Assembly (NCBI GenBank): GCA_964646525.1
Contig: CAZYER010000002.1
Coordinates: 39,358-103,357, forward strand
DNA from: GCA-002282575 sp964646525
Lineage (GTDB): Bacteria > Pseudomonadota > Gammaproteobacteria > Thiomicrospirales > Thiomicrospiraceae
DNA: 64,000 nt
Direction of reading: 5' to 3'
Positions 14,983 to 23,354 of this stretch are shown in pieces; the stretch's first letter is position 1; every line of letters begins with the position of its first letter. The position numbers and the translations under genes are program-made. A model generated the notes under the pieces. That model was not told the DNA's origin and searched no databases. It was given only the letters and a program-made list of their open reading frames with translations.

Positions 14983-17037
14983 TTACAGCTGACCAATATC
15001 CGCAACCAAACTCATTAACTGATGCGCACTGGCTAAGAGTGCTAAGCGATTATTGCGTAGTGCTTCATCTTCCACATTCACCATCACATCGGCAAAAAAA
15101 GCATCGGCTGGCTCACGCAATGCCGACAAGGTTTGCAACACTGCCGCATAATTGGCTTGGCTGTAATGGCGTTGCGCTTCCACTTCGATATCACACAAGG
15201 CCAACCAGAGTTTTTGCTCCGCACCTGCCTGTAATAAGTCGGTATTAACCGTGGCATGACTGCTTGCCGATTTTTTCAGGATATTACCAATACGCTTATT
15301 CGCAGCCGCTAAGGCTTCTGCTTCGGGCAACTGAACAAAACGCTCAACCGCTTGCAAACGACGCCACATATCGAGCGGTTGCGCCGATGCGACACACCGC
15401 ACCGCTTCAAACCATTCGGGTTTAACACCTGTTTCGACCGCATAGCCTTTGAAACGCGTCATGACAAAATCGACGATTTTTGCAACCAACTCATTGCTAA
15501 CCGCTGGATTGTGCAAGGCTAAAGCCTCACGCACCCAATAATCAACATCAATATTAAGTTCAGATTCAACGGCAATACGCACTATAGCCAAAGCAGCACG
15601 ACGCAGTGCAAAAGGGTCTTTGTCACCAGTCGGTATCATTCCCGCATAGAAAATACCAGTCAGCGTATCGAACTTATCGGCCAAAGCAACCGCCTGAGCG
15701 ACTGAATTGGTCGGCAGTTCAGCACCGCCCCCTTTTGGCCAATAGTGCTGTTCAATGGCATAAGCCACATCGACTTCTTCATTGGCTTGCAAGGCATAAT
15801 AACGCCCCATAATGCCTTGTAATTCGGGGAACTCTCCCACCATCGCTGACATGAGATCACACTTAGACAGACGCGCCGCACGACCCGCCAATTCAGGCGA
15901 TGAACCCAGCTGTTTCGCCATAGCCGCTGCCAGGGTTTCAATGCGTTCGACTTTATCGAACACGCTACCTAAGTCTTTCTGGAAAATAACGGTTTTTAGC
16001 GGATGTAACCAAGCTTCCATCGCATGCTTTAAGTCTTGTTGCCAGAAAAAGCGTGCATCGGACAAACGTGGACGCACCACTTTTTCATTGCCTTCACGAA
16101 TTTGCGCCACATCGCTACTGTCGATATTGGTAATGACAATAAATACAGGCGTTAATTTGCCCTGAACATCAACAGTATGGAAATACTTTTGATTGGCTTT
16201 CATGGTTGAAATCAGGCATTCTTGCGGTACTTGCAAAAAGTCTTCTTCAAAACGACAAGTAACAGCACTTGGCCATTCAACCAAAGCGGCAACCTCTTCC
16301 ACCAACTCAGGATCGATTTCTGCCACCACGCCCGCATCTTTTGCTGCCGCTTGCACCAAATCGACAATGGTTTTCATACGCGCATCAAAACTGGCAACGA
16401 CAAAGGCTTTTGCCAGCGTTTGCTCGTAGCTGGCAGCATCTTTCAGCAACACCAATTCAGGGTGATGCACACGATGACCAACACTCACTTGTGCTGATTC
16501 AACACCCAAAATACGACAAGGCAGCACATCTTCACCTAACAACAAGGTGACATGCTTGACAGGACGCACAAACTCCGCATCACCGGCACCCCAACGCATA
16601 CGCTTGGGAATAGGCAGATCGGCAAGGGCTTTTTCTACCATGGTAGGCAATAAATCGCGCGTGTGACCACCTTTGATCACCTGTTTCACCGCCATCCACA
16701 CACCCTTAGGCGTATCAATTTCGATCAGATCGGCAAGGGTGACGCCATTGGTACGGGCAAAACCCTCTAATGCTTTGCTCGGATTCCCGTCTTTATCGAA
16801 AGCTTGTGATTTGGGTGGTCCTTGACGTTCTTGTACACGGTCTTCTTGCTGAAGTTGCAAATCGCGCACGCGCACCGCTAAACGACGCGGCGTAGCAAAG
16901 GGTTCTACAGCGCCATGCATTAAGTTAGCTGCTGCCAATTGCTTGGCGATACCATCAGCAAAAGCGTGCATCAGACGTTTCAGCGCTTTAGGGGGTAATT
17001 CTTCGGTGGCAATTTCAACTAAAAAATCGGCTTTCAT
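14983..17037 (-). CDS. glyS: glycyl-tRNA synthetase beta subunit
   Basis: 684 aa, a normal length. The N-terminus [19 protein letters not shown] and the C-terminal DALR-type region with VMVNVEDEALRNNRLALL are characteristic. It works as an alpha2beta2 tetramer with GlyQ. Its ATG overlaps the glyQ stop by one base (TAATG), giving tight coupling of the two subunits. Confidence 0.97.
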   Translation of the reverse strand: MKADFLVEIATEELPPKALKRLMHAFADGIAKQLAAANLMHGAVEPFATPRRLAVRVRDLQLQQEDRVQERQGPPKSQAFDKDGNPSKALEGFARTNGVTLADLIEIDTPKGVWMAVKQVIKGGHTRDLLPTMVEKALADLPIPKRMRWGAGDAEFVRPVKHVTLLLGEDVLPCRILGVESAQVSVGHRVHHPELVLLKDAASYEQTLAKAFVVASFDARMKTIVDLVQAAAKDAGVVAEIDPELVEEVAALVEWPSAVTCRFEEDFLQVPQECLISTMKANQKYFHTVDVQGKLTPVFIVITNIDSSDVAQIREGNEKVVRPRLSDARFFWQQDLKHAMEAWLHPLKTVIFQKDLGSVFDKVERIETLAAAMAKQLGSSPELAGRAARLSKCDLMSAMVGEFPELQGIMGRYYALQANEEVDVAYAIEQHYWPKGGGAELPTNSVAQAVALADKFDTLTGIFYAGMIPTGDKDPFALRRAALAIVRIAVESELNIDVDYWVREALALHNPAVSNELVAKIVDFVMTRFKGYAVETGVKPEWFEAVRCVASAQPLDMWRRLQAVERFVQLPEAEALAAANKRIGNILKKSASSHATVNTDLLQAGAEQKLWLALCDIEVEAQRHYSQANYAAVLQTLSALREPADAFFADVMVNVEDEALRNNRLALLASAHQLMSLVADIGQL

Positions 17038-17972
17038 TACACACCCTCCTTCACATCAACTTTACACATGGGAAAACCTAACGCTTCTCGTCGAGCAACA
17101 TAAGCTTCGGCCACTTGCTTAGCCATGGCACGCACCCGACCAATAAAGCGTTGACGTTCCGTTACTGAAATGGCTTTACGCGCATCTAATAGATTAAAGC
17201 TGTGTGAGGCTTGTACCACCTGTTCATAGGCGGGCAAGGGTAAATCTTGGCTAATCAGTGAATTAAAGGCGGTTTCGCAATCATCAAAGGTTTTGAAAAG
17301 CACATCGGTATTGGCGTGCTCAAAATTATAGGTAGACATTTCCACTTCATTTTGATGGAAGACATCGCCGTAGGTGACTTTGCCCTGTGGACCATCTACC
17401 CACGTTAGATCGTAGACACTATCTACACCCTGTAGATACATGGCAATGCGCTCAAGACCATAGGTGATTTCACCCGATACAGGGCGACATTCTAAGCCAC
17501 CGACTTGTTGGAAGTAAGTAAACTGCGTCACTTCCATACCATTCAGCCACACTTCCCAGCCCAACCCCCAAGCACCAAGCGTGGGGGATTCCCAGTTGTC
17601 CTCAACGAAACGGATATCATGCACCTTACGGTCAACACCCATCATTTCCAGCGATTGCAGATAGAGATCTTGAATGTTGTCTGGCGAAGGCTTGAGCAAC
17701 ACTTGGAATTGATAATAATGCTGCAGGCGATTCGGGTTTTCACCATAACGTCCATCGGTGGGACGACGACAAGGCTGCACATAAGCCGTACGCCAAGGCT
17801 CTGGTCCTAAAGCACGTAAGAAAGTTGCTGAGTGAAAAGTACCAGCACCCATCGGCATATCGTAAGGCTGAATCACCACGCAGCCTTGTTGCGCCCAAAA
17901 TTCTTGCAGTGCCGCAATGAGTCCTTGGAAAGTTTTAATATTGTGCTTAGGGGTGGCGGATGACACGGTCAT
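17037..17972 (-). CDS. glyQ: glycyl-tRNA synthetase alpha subunit
   Basis: 311 aa. It contains [19 protein letters not shown] and the catalytic class II motifs ([34 protein letters not shown]). It carries the aminoacylation active site and pairs with GlyS. The start ATG 17972 is followed closely by the catalytic domain, with no extension. No T-box leader is visible upstream, as expected for a proteobacterium. Confidence 0.97.
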   Translation of the reverse strand: MTVSSATPKHNIKTFQGLIAALQEFWAQQGCVVIQPYDMPMGAGTFHSATFLRALGPEPWRTAYVQPCRRPTDGRYGENPNRLQHYYQFQVLLKPSPDNIQDLYLQSLEMMGVDRKVHDIRFVEDNWESPTLGAWGLGWEVWLNGMEVTQFTYFQQVGGLECRPVSGEITYGLERIAMYLQGVDSVYDLTWVDGPQGKVTYGDVFHQNEVEMSTYNFEHANTDVLFKTFDDCETAFNSLISQDLPLPAYEQVVQASHSFNLLDARKAISVTERQRFIGRVRAMAKQVAEAYVARREALGFPMCKVDVKEGV

Positions 17973-18055
17973 AACTCCAACAACATCTGGATAAAAATAG
18001 GCTTGTATTCTACCACAAGCAAGACACTAATCAGACGACTCAGCACCACTCAGTC

Positions 18056-18096
18056 TTGACACATGCTTTGCATATAACCGCTATCACAGGTATAAT
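18056..18096 (+). promoter_or_regulatory. candidate promoter elements for the M23 peptidase gene
   Basis: TTGACA at 18056-18061 and TATAAT at 18091-18096 are both perfect hexamers, but 29 nt apart, too far for one sigma-70 promoter. TATAAT lies about 40 nt before the start codon and is probably the working -10 box, with a poor -35. Confidence 0.35.
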
Positions 18097-18137
18097 AAAG
18101 GAATAAATTATCTTGTCCAAACATAGGTTACCCCCGC

Positions 18138-19505
18138 ATGATGGCAGAACTCAAACACCGCATAGCGCCCACCAAGCGCTTACACAAGCTGGTCATCGCC
18201 AGTAGTTTAACCCTCGCAACCCTCGCAACCCTTGCCTCTCTACCTATCCAGGCTAACTTCCCGTCACGAACTTTCGAACTTCCCTTACCCGAGATAACGC
18301 GTCAAATGGATGAGTCTTTGGCTTTGCTTGACGAAGCGGAAGAAAGCGCAGAACTCGTCAGCCAATGGGTAGAGGTGAAGCCAGGCGATAATTTAGGCGT
18401 TATCATGGAGCGCGTGGGTGTGGGTGCTAGCGTAGCTGCACAGTTATCGGCTAGTCCTAATGGAGACGCTTTCCGTAAGCTGCGTGCTGGCACACACATG
18501 GAATTGAAGTTCGATGAAAACAATCAACTCGTTGCTCTCAACTACCATTTCTCTAGTTTGAACATTCTTTCGGCAGAAAAAACCGATAGTGGTTTTGCCG
18601 TTCAGCAGATCATCAAACCCGTTGAAAGTCAGATTGTCAGCTTCAGCGGTACAATTGATAACTCACTCTTCTTAGATGGTCGCAAGGCAGGCATGCAGGC
18701 GCAGCAAATCATGGATATGGCGGATATTTTTGCTTGGGACATCGATTTTGGACGTGAACTACAACCTGGTAATACTTTTAACGCCGTTTTTGACGTTCCC
18801 TATGCCGAAGGCAAGGCGGTTGGGTCTGGTAGACTGCTCGCCGCTCGCATTGTCATTGGCAAAAAAGAACACACCGCTTTCTACCATGCCGCTAGCAAAG
18901 CCTACTACGATCAAGAAGGTAAAAGCTTACGTAAGGCTTTCAACCGCAACCCTGTAGACTATGTTCGCATCACCTCTGGCTTTAGTAAAGCGCGTTACCA
19001 TCCCGTATTACACGAAATGCGCGCACACAAAGGTGTAGACTATGGTGCGCCCATTGGCACGCCTGTTAAAGCAACGGGTGACGGCAAGGTTAGCATGAAA
19101 GGTTGGGGCAATGGCTATGGCAATATGATTATTTTGCAACATGGCGCAACCTACACCACGGTTTATGGACATTTGTCACGTTTTGCTAAAGGCATCCAAG
19201 CTGGAAGCAATGTCAAACAAGGCGAAGTGATCGGTTATGTCGGCATGACAGGCTTGGCAAGTGGTCCGCACTTACACTATGAGTTCCGTGTTAAAGGTCA
19301 GCACGTTGACCCCTTAGGTGTTAAGTTTGTTGAAGGCGATCCGTTAAAATCTAAAGACAAGCCCGCATTTATGCAACAAGTGGCACAGCTCACAGAACGC
19401 ATGAATACGCCCGTGTTGGACGATTCGACTATGGCCAAATTTAGTGATGAGACAAGCCTTAACGCTGCGCCCACACAAACAGCTTACAATACTCAATTTG
19501 AGTAA
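18138..19505 (+). CDS. M23-family peptidoglycan DD-endopeptidase (MepM-like)
   Basis: 455 aa. An N-terminal membrane anchor/signal lies at ~residues 17-38. An OapA/LysM-like domain follows (~75-135, WVEVKPGDNLGVIMERVG). The C-terminal peptidase carries the zinc ligands HKGVDYG (~residue 297) and GPHLHYEFR (~378). It is expected to cut peptidoglycan cross-links in the periplasm during growth. anmK, which recycles anhydro-MurNAc, follows only 6 nt downstream, so cell-wall cleavage and recycling are encoded together. Confidence 0.9.
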   Translation: MMAELKHRIAPTKRLHKLVIASSLTLATLATLASLPIQANFPSRTFELPLPEITRQMDESLALLDEAEESAELVSQWVEVKPGDNLGVIMERVGVGASVAAQLSASPNGDAFRKLRAGTHMELKFDENNQLVALNYHFSSLNILSAEKTDSGFAVQQIIKPVESQIVSFSGTIDNSLFLDGRKAGMQAQQIMDMADIFAWDIDFGRELQPGNTFNAVFDVPYAEGKAVGSGRLLAARIVIGKKEHTAFYHAASKAYYDQEGKSLRKAFNRNPVDYVRITSGFSKARYHPVLHEMRAHKGVDYGAPIGTPVKATGDGKVSMKGWGNGYGNMIILQHGATYTTVYGHLSRFAKGIQAGSNVKQGEVIGYVGMTGLASGPHLHYEFRVKGQHVDPLGVKFVEGDPLKSKDKPAFMQQVAQLTERMNTPVLDDSTMAKFSDETSLNAAPTQTAYNTQFE

Positions 19506-19511
19506 TGCTTT

Positions 19512-20612
19512 ATGTTAACGCTGGGCATTCTGTCGGGAACCAGCGTTGACGCTATTGATATCGCTTTGGTCGATTGGCAAACACCATCTGCAAAGCTTGT
19601 TGCTTTTGACGAGTTTGAATGGCCAAAACCCATTCAAACCCGCTTACTGGCACTACCCGAATCCCCTCACCTTTCTCTAGCCCAAATGGGCGAACTGAAT
19701 ACCGCTGTAGGACAAGTGTTTTCACAGTGCATTCAATCCTTTATTAGTAAGCAACAGATAGATCCTTCAACCATAGCGGTTGTTGGCAGTCATGGACAAA
19801 CCATTTGGCATCACCCCCAAGGCGAACACCCTTTCAGCTTACAGGTTGGACATGCGGCATGCATCGCCAAACAGACGGGCATTGCCGTGGCTGCTGATTT
19901 TCGTATGGATGATATTGCCTTAAACGGACAAGGTGCCCCCCTTGCGCCAGCCTTTCACGAAGTCTTGTTTGCCAAACCGAATGAATCGGTAGGTGTATTG
20001 AATTTAGGCGGCATCGCTAACATTACCTTATTACGTGCACAACAGCCAACCGTGGGCTTTGATACTGGCCCCGCTAATACCTTATTAGACGCTTGGTATC
20101 GGCAGCATCATAACGACTGTGCCTACGATATAGCAGGCAACTGGGCAGCCAGCGCCCCTGTTGATGACACTTTCTTAACACACTTACTGGCTCATCCCTA
20201 CTTTCAACACCCCATACCTAAAAGCACGGGTCGAGAAGATTTTTCCTTGCACTGGCTTAACGAGCAGCTGACAGGGTTTACGCATCTCTCCGCAGCGCAG
20301 GTACAAAGTACCCTAATGCAATTAACCGTTGAGAACATTGCGCTTGTTGTTCGTCAAACACTAACACCAAAAAGTAGCCTCTGGTTAGCAGGTGGCGGTG
20401 TCATGAATGACGAGTTAATGAAGCGACTGAAATGTACGCTAGCTGAATATCAACTCTTGCCAACTGAGCAAAGTGGCTATCCTTCAGCGGCCATTGAAGC
20501 CATGCTGTTTGCATGGCTGGGCAAACAACGGCTAGAGGCACAAGCCATCAATCTCACCAGTATTACGGGCAGTAAAAAGCCCGCCATATTGGGCGGGCTT
20601 TGGTTACCATAA
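19512..20612 (+). CDS. anmK: anhydro-N-acetylmuramic acid kinase
   Basis: 366 aa. The phosphate-binding motif GILSGTSVDAIDIALVD is at the N-terminus, and GSHGQTIWHHP, GFDTGPANTLLD and LAGGGVMN follow. It phosphorylates and hydrates anhydro-MurNAc recovered from turned-over peptidoglycan. The last codons encode GSKKPAILGGLWLP because the gene runs through a terminator hairpin (20574-20601). Confidence 0.95.
   Translation: MLTLGILSGTSVDAIDIALVDWQTPSAKLVAFDEFEWPKPIQTRLLALPESPHLSLAQMGELNTAVGQVFSQCIQSFISKQQIDPSTIAVVGSHGQTIWHHPQGEHPFSLQVGHAACIAKQTGIAVAADFRMDDIALNGQGAPLAPAFHEVLFAKPNESVGVLNLGGIANITLLRAQQPTVGFDTGPANTLLDAWYRQHHNDCAYDIAGNWAASAPVDDTFLTHLLAHPYFQHPIPKSTGREDFSLHWLNEQLTGFTHLSAAQVQSTLMQLTVENIALVVRQTLTPKSSLWLAGGGVMNDELMKRLKCTLAEYQLLPTEQSGYPSAAIEAMLFAWLGKQRLEAQAINLTSITGSKKPAILGGLWLP
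20574..20601 (-). terminator. terminator embedded in the 3' end of anmK
   Basis: A perfect 10-bp stem, AAAGCCCGCC (20576-20585) with GGCGGGCTTT (20592-20601), has five Ts following on the minus strand. It best terminates gltA (minus, stop at 20624) while lying inside the coding sequence of anmK on the plus strand. The plus-strand T-run is only three bases. Confidence 0.8.
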
Positions 20613-20623
20613 CAAGCCAAACT

Positions 20624-21772
20624 TTATCGCTGACTGATGGGCGTATAACAACGCTCACCTTCACCTATGTAAATTTGGGTAGGGCGATAAATCTTATTCT
20701 TTTTCAACTGTTCGTGCCAATGTGCTAACCAACCAGCCGAGCGAGAAATGGCAAAAATAGGCGTGTAAGAAGCCGGATCGAAGCCCATCTCACGATACAG
20801 AATACCAGAATAGAAATCGACATTCGGGTAAACACCCTTATGCGCCAGCAACTCTTTACACACTTCTTCAACAACCAAGGCGGTTTCAAACAACTTACTG
20901 AGCTTGCCGCCCTTATCAATCAGATTTTCTTGAATGAGTTGTTGCAGAATCGCTGCACGCGGATCTTTGGTTTTGTATTCCCGATGACCCATCCCCCAAA
21001 TCACCTGCTTATTCGCCAATCGATTTTCAATATAAGCTCGTGCATTTTTAACATCGCCAATCTCTTCTAGCATGACAATGACTTTTTCATTCGCAGCACC
21101 GTGCAGAGGTCCTGATAATGAACCAATCGCCGAAGAAACCACTGAACAAGGATTAGCTAAGGTTGAACCAGTTACCAAGGCGGTAAAAGTAGAAGCATTA
21201 ATGGTGTGTTCTGCATGTAAAATTAAGCAGGCATCCAGCAAACGCTCCCAAACGGGATCAGGCTCTTTACCTTTGAGCATGTACAGCATATTGCCTGCAT
21301 AAGACAAGTCGGTACGCGGATTAATCGGATCATAACCATTGCGCAAGTGTTCCCACATGGCGACCAAAGTACCCATATGCGCCAAGATATTTTCTGACAC
21401 TTCACGAATATAAGTGGCATCATTCTCGTCACCAGCCATATAAGCGGTAGAGGGATAGAAGCTGGCCATCGAAGCCATCACTGTTTGCAGCATGTGCATT
21501 GGGTGAGTTGTTGCTGGCAAACACTTCATTAATGAGCGAATGTTGTATTTAACACGACGATTCTCATTCAGCTTTTCGGTAAACCGTGCCAACTCATCCG
21601 CCGACGGTAATTCACCAGTCAACAGTAGCAACGCGGTTTCTTCAAATGAAGAAAATTGCGCCAACTCTGCAATGGAATAACCCCGATAGGTTAGAACACC
21701 CGCTTGCCCATCAATATACGAAATTGCCGACTCTGTCGCGGGAACCCCAGCCAAACCAGGAATATAAGCCAT
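20624..21772 (-). CDS. gltA: citrate synthase (short type)
   Basis: About 382 aa. Catalytic motifs are LHAEHTINAST, GPLHGAANEKV and GMGHREYKTKDPRA, with the C-terminal RSAGWLAHWHEQ. It condenses acetyl-CoA and oxaloacetate. The short length without the N-terminal extension of E. coli GltA matches the dimeric citrate/2-methylcitrate synthase type, so a methylcitrate activity cannot be excluded. No other prp genes are adjacent. Start chosen at ATG 21772; an in-frame ATG at 21778 is equally possible. It follows erpA by about 20 nt. Confidence 0.9.
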   Translation of the reverse strand: MAYIPGLAGVPATESAISYIDGQAGVLTYRGYSIAELAQFSSFEETALLLLTGELPSADELARFTEKLNENRRVKYNIRSLMKCLPATTHPMHMLQTVMASMASFYPSTAYMAGDENDATYIREVSENILAHMGTLVAMWEHLRNGYDPINPRTDLSYAGNMLYMLKGKEPDPVWERLLDACLILHAEHTINASTFTALVTGSTLANPCSVVSSAIGSLSGPLHGAANEKVIVMLEEIGDVKNARAYIENRLANKQVIWGMGHREYKTKDPRAAILQQLIQENLIDKGGKLSKLFETALVVEEVCKELLAHKGVYPNVDFYSGILYREMGFDPASYTPIFAISRSAGWLAHWHEQLKKNKIYRPTQIYIGEGERCYTPISQR

Positions 21773-21794
21773 TGTCATAGATTATTACACTCAC

Positions 21795-22136
21795 TCACAC
21801 ACTAAAAGAAGAACCACAACCACAGGTTGATGTCGCATTGGGATTTTCAATAACAAACCGAGCCCCAGATAAATCCTCTAGGTAGTCAATTTTAGAGCCG
21901 ACCAAATACTGAAAACTCATTGAGTCGATTAAGAGTTGTACGCCCTCTTTTTCAACCGCTGTATCATCATCGTTTACCGCTGCATCAAAGGTAAATCCGT
22001 ATTGAAAACCTGAACAACCACCACCAGTGATATAAACACGCAATTTCAAGTCTGGATTATTTTCATCCGCCAACAAGGCTTTAACCTTGGCGGCTGCATT
22101 GTCTGTAAAGTTGACTGGTACAAAAGTGTCGCTCAT
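21795..22136 (-). CDS. erpA: Fe-S cluster insertion protein ErpA
   Basis: 113 aa A-type carrier. The three cluster cysteines are visible in [12 protein letters not shown] and the C-terminal [11 protein letters not shown]. It delivers Fe-S clusters to apoproteins. Located between argC and gltA on the same strand, it is probably part of an argC-erpA-gltA unit. Confidence 0.93.
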   Translation of the reverse strand: MSDTFVPVNFTDNAAAKVKALLADENNPDLKLRVYITGGGCSGFQYGFTFDAAVNDDDTAVEKEGVQLLIDSMSFQYLVGSKIDYLEDLSGARFVIENPNATSTCGCGSSFSV

Positions 22137-22191
22137 GATGTAGGCTCTCGAATCTCTATTAGTATAGGCGCTATTCTAGCACGTTATTTGG

Positions 22192-23241
22192 CTAAGGTAA
22201 GAGCGCAATGGTTTCTAATCCCATCGACTCTGGTAACCCGAACAACAAATTCATATTTTGCACCGCCTGACCAGAAGCCCCTTTCGCCACATTGTCAATG
22301 ACCGAGGTAACCACTACTTTGTTGCGACCTTGGGGACGATAAACCGCAAGACGACACATATTAGTCCCTTTAACGCTGCGCGTTTCTGGCATACTACCAG
22401 CTGGCATGACATCGACAAATTGCTCATTAGCATAGCGTTGTTCGAACAATGCTTGCAGTTCACTAGCACTGACATCTTGCGTTAAATTAGCGTAAACCGT
22501 TACCTCAATACCCCGAATCATCGGCAATAAATGCGGGACAAAGGTAACATTGACGGGTTTGCCAGCCATTACCGCTAAACGCTCTTCAATTTCAGGTAAA
22601 TGGCGATGACCATTTAAGCCGTAAGCCTTGAAACTGTCATAGGTTTCAGCAAATAACATATCGACTTTCGCATTACGACCCGCACCCGAAATACCCGACT
22701 TGGCATCGACCACCACATCTGTCACATCAATCAGGTTATGTTCAAGCAAGGGCATGAGCGCCAATTGCGTTGCAGTAGGGTAACACCCTGGATTACCGAT
22801 GATCATCGCGCCCTTAATCGCTTCGCGATTAGCTTCGGGCAATCCGTAGACTGAACCGGGCACTAATTCAGGAGAAGGATGTACATGCGCGTACCATTTT
22901 TCCCATACGGCTAAGTCTTGCAGACGAAAGTCGGCAGCTAAATCGATCACTTTAACGCCTGCTTCAGTTAGTTCCTTCGCTTGTGCCGCTGCCACACCAT
23001 GAGGCGTAGCAAAAAACACCACATCACACTCGGTCAATCGGGCTTCGTCGGGCGTGGTAAACACCAAGTCATCTAACACACTTCGCAAGCTAGGGAAGAG
23101 TTTAGCCACAAAAGTGCCCGCTTCACCGCGTGAGGTAATGGCTTGAATCGTTGCTTGTGGATGACGCGCTAAAATACGCAACAGCTCAGAACCCGTATAA
23201 CCCGTTCCACCCACAATACCAACATTAATTGGCGTCGTCAT
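22192..23241 (-). CDS. argC: N-acetyl-gamma-glutamyl-phosphate reductase
   Basis: 349 aa. It has the NADP-binding start [18 protein letters not shown] and the catalytic cysteine in [14 protein letters not shown], followed by KSGISGAGR and GHRHLPEIE. It carries out the third step of arginine synthesis. It lies 55 nt upstream of erpA and about 110 nt after topA. Confidence 0.96.
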   Translation of the reverse strand: MTTPINVGIVGGTGYTGSELLRILARHPQATIQAITSRGEAGTFVAKLFPSLRSVLDDLVFTTPDEARLTECDVVFFATPHGVAAAQAKELTEAGVKVIDLAADFRLQDLAVWEKWYAHVHPSPELVPGSVYGLPEANREAIKGAMIIGNPGCYPTATQLALMPLLEHNLIDVTDVVVDAKSGISGAGRNAKVDMLFAETYDSFKAYGLNGHRHLPEIEERLAVMAGKPVNVTFVPHLLPMIRGIEVTVYANLTQDVSASELQALFEQRYANEQFVDVMPAGSMPETRSVKGTNMCRLAVYRPQGRNKVVVTSVIDNVAKGASGQAVQNMNLLFGLPESMGLETIALLP

Positions 23242-23354
23242 TCCACCTTGTTCCTTTTCGTTACCTTTGTTGATTGTTAAGCATAATGAAAGCGATTCAA
23301 CACTGTCCAGCGTTCACCATTCAGTGTCATCCAATATTCACATGCTGTGCCGAG

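Noticed and set aside
17973..18055. T-box leader of glyQS
   Set aside because: No T-box sequence or specifier stem; such leaders are also not expected in Proteobacteria.
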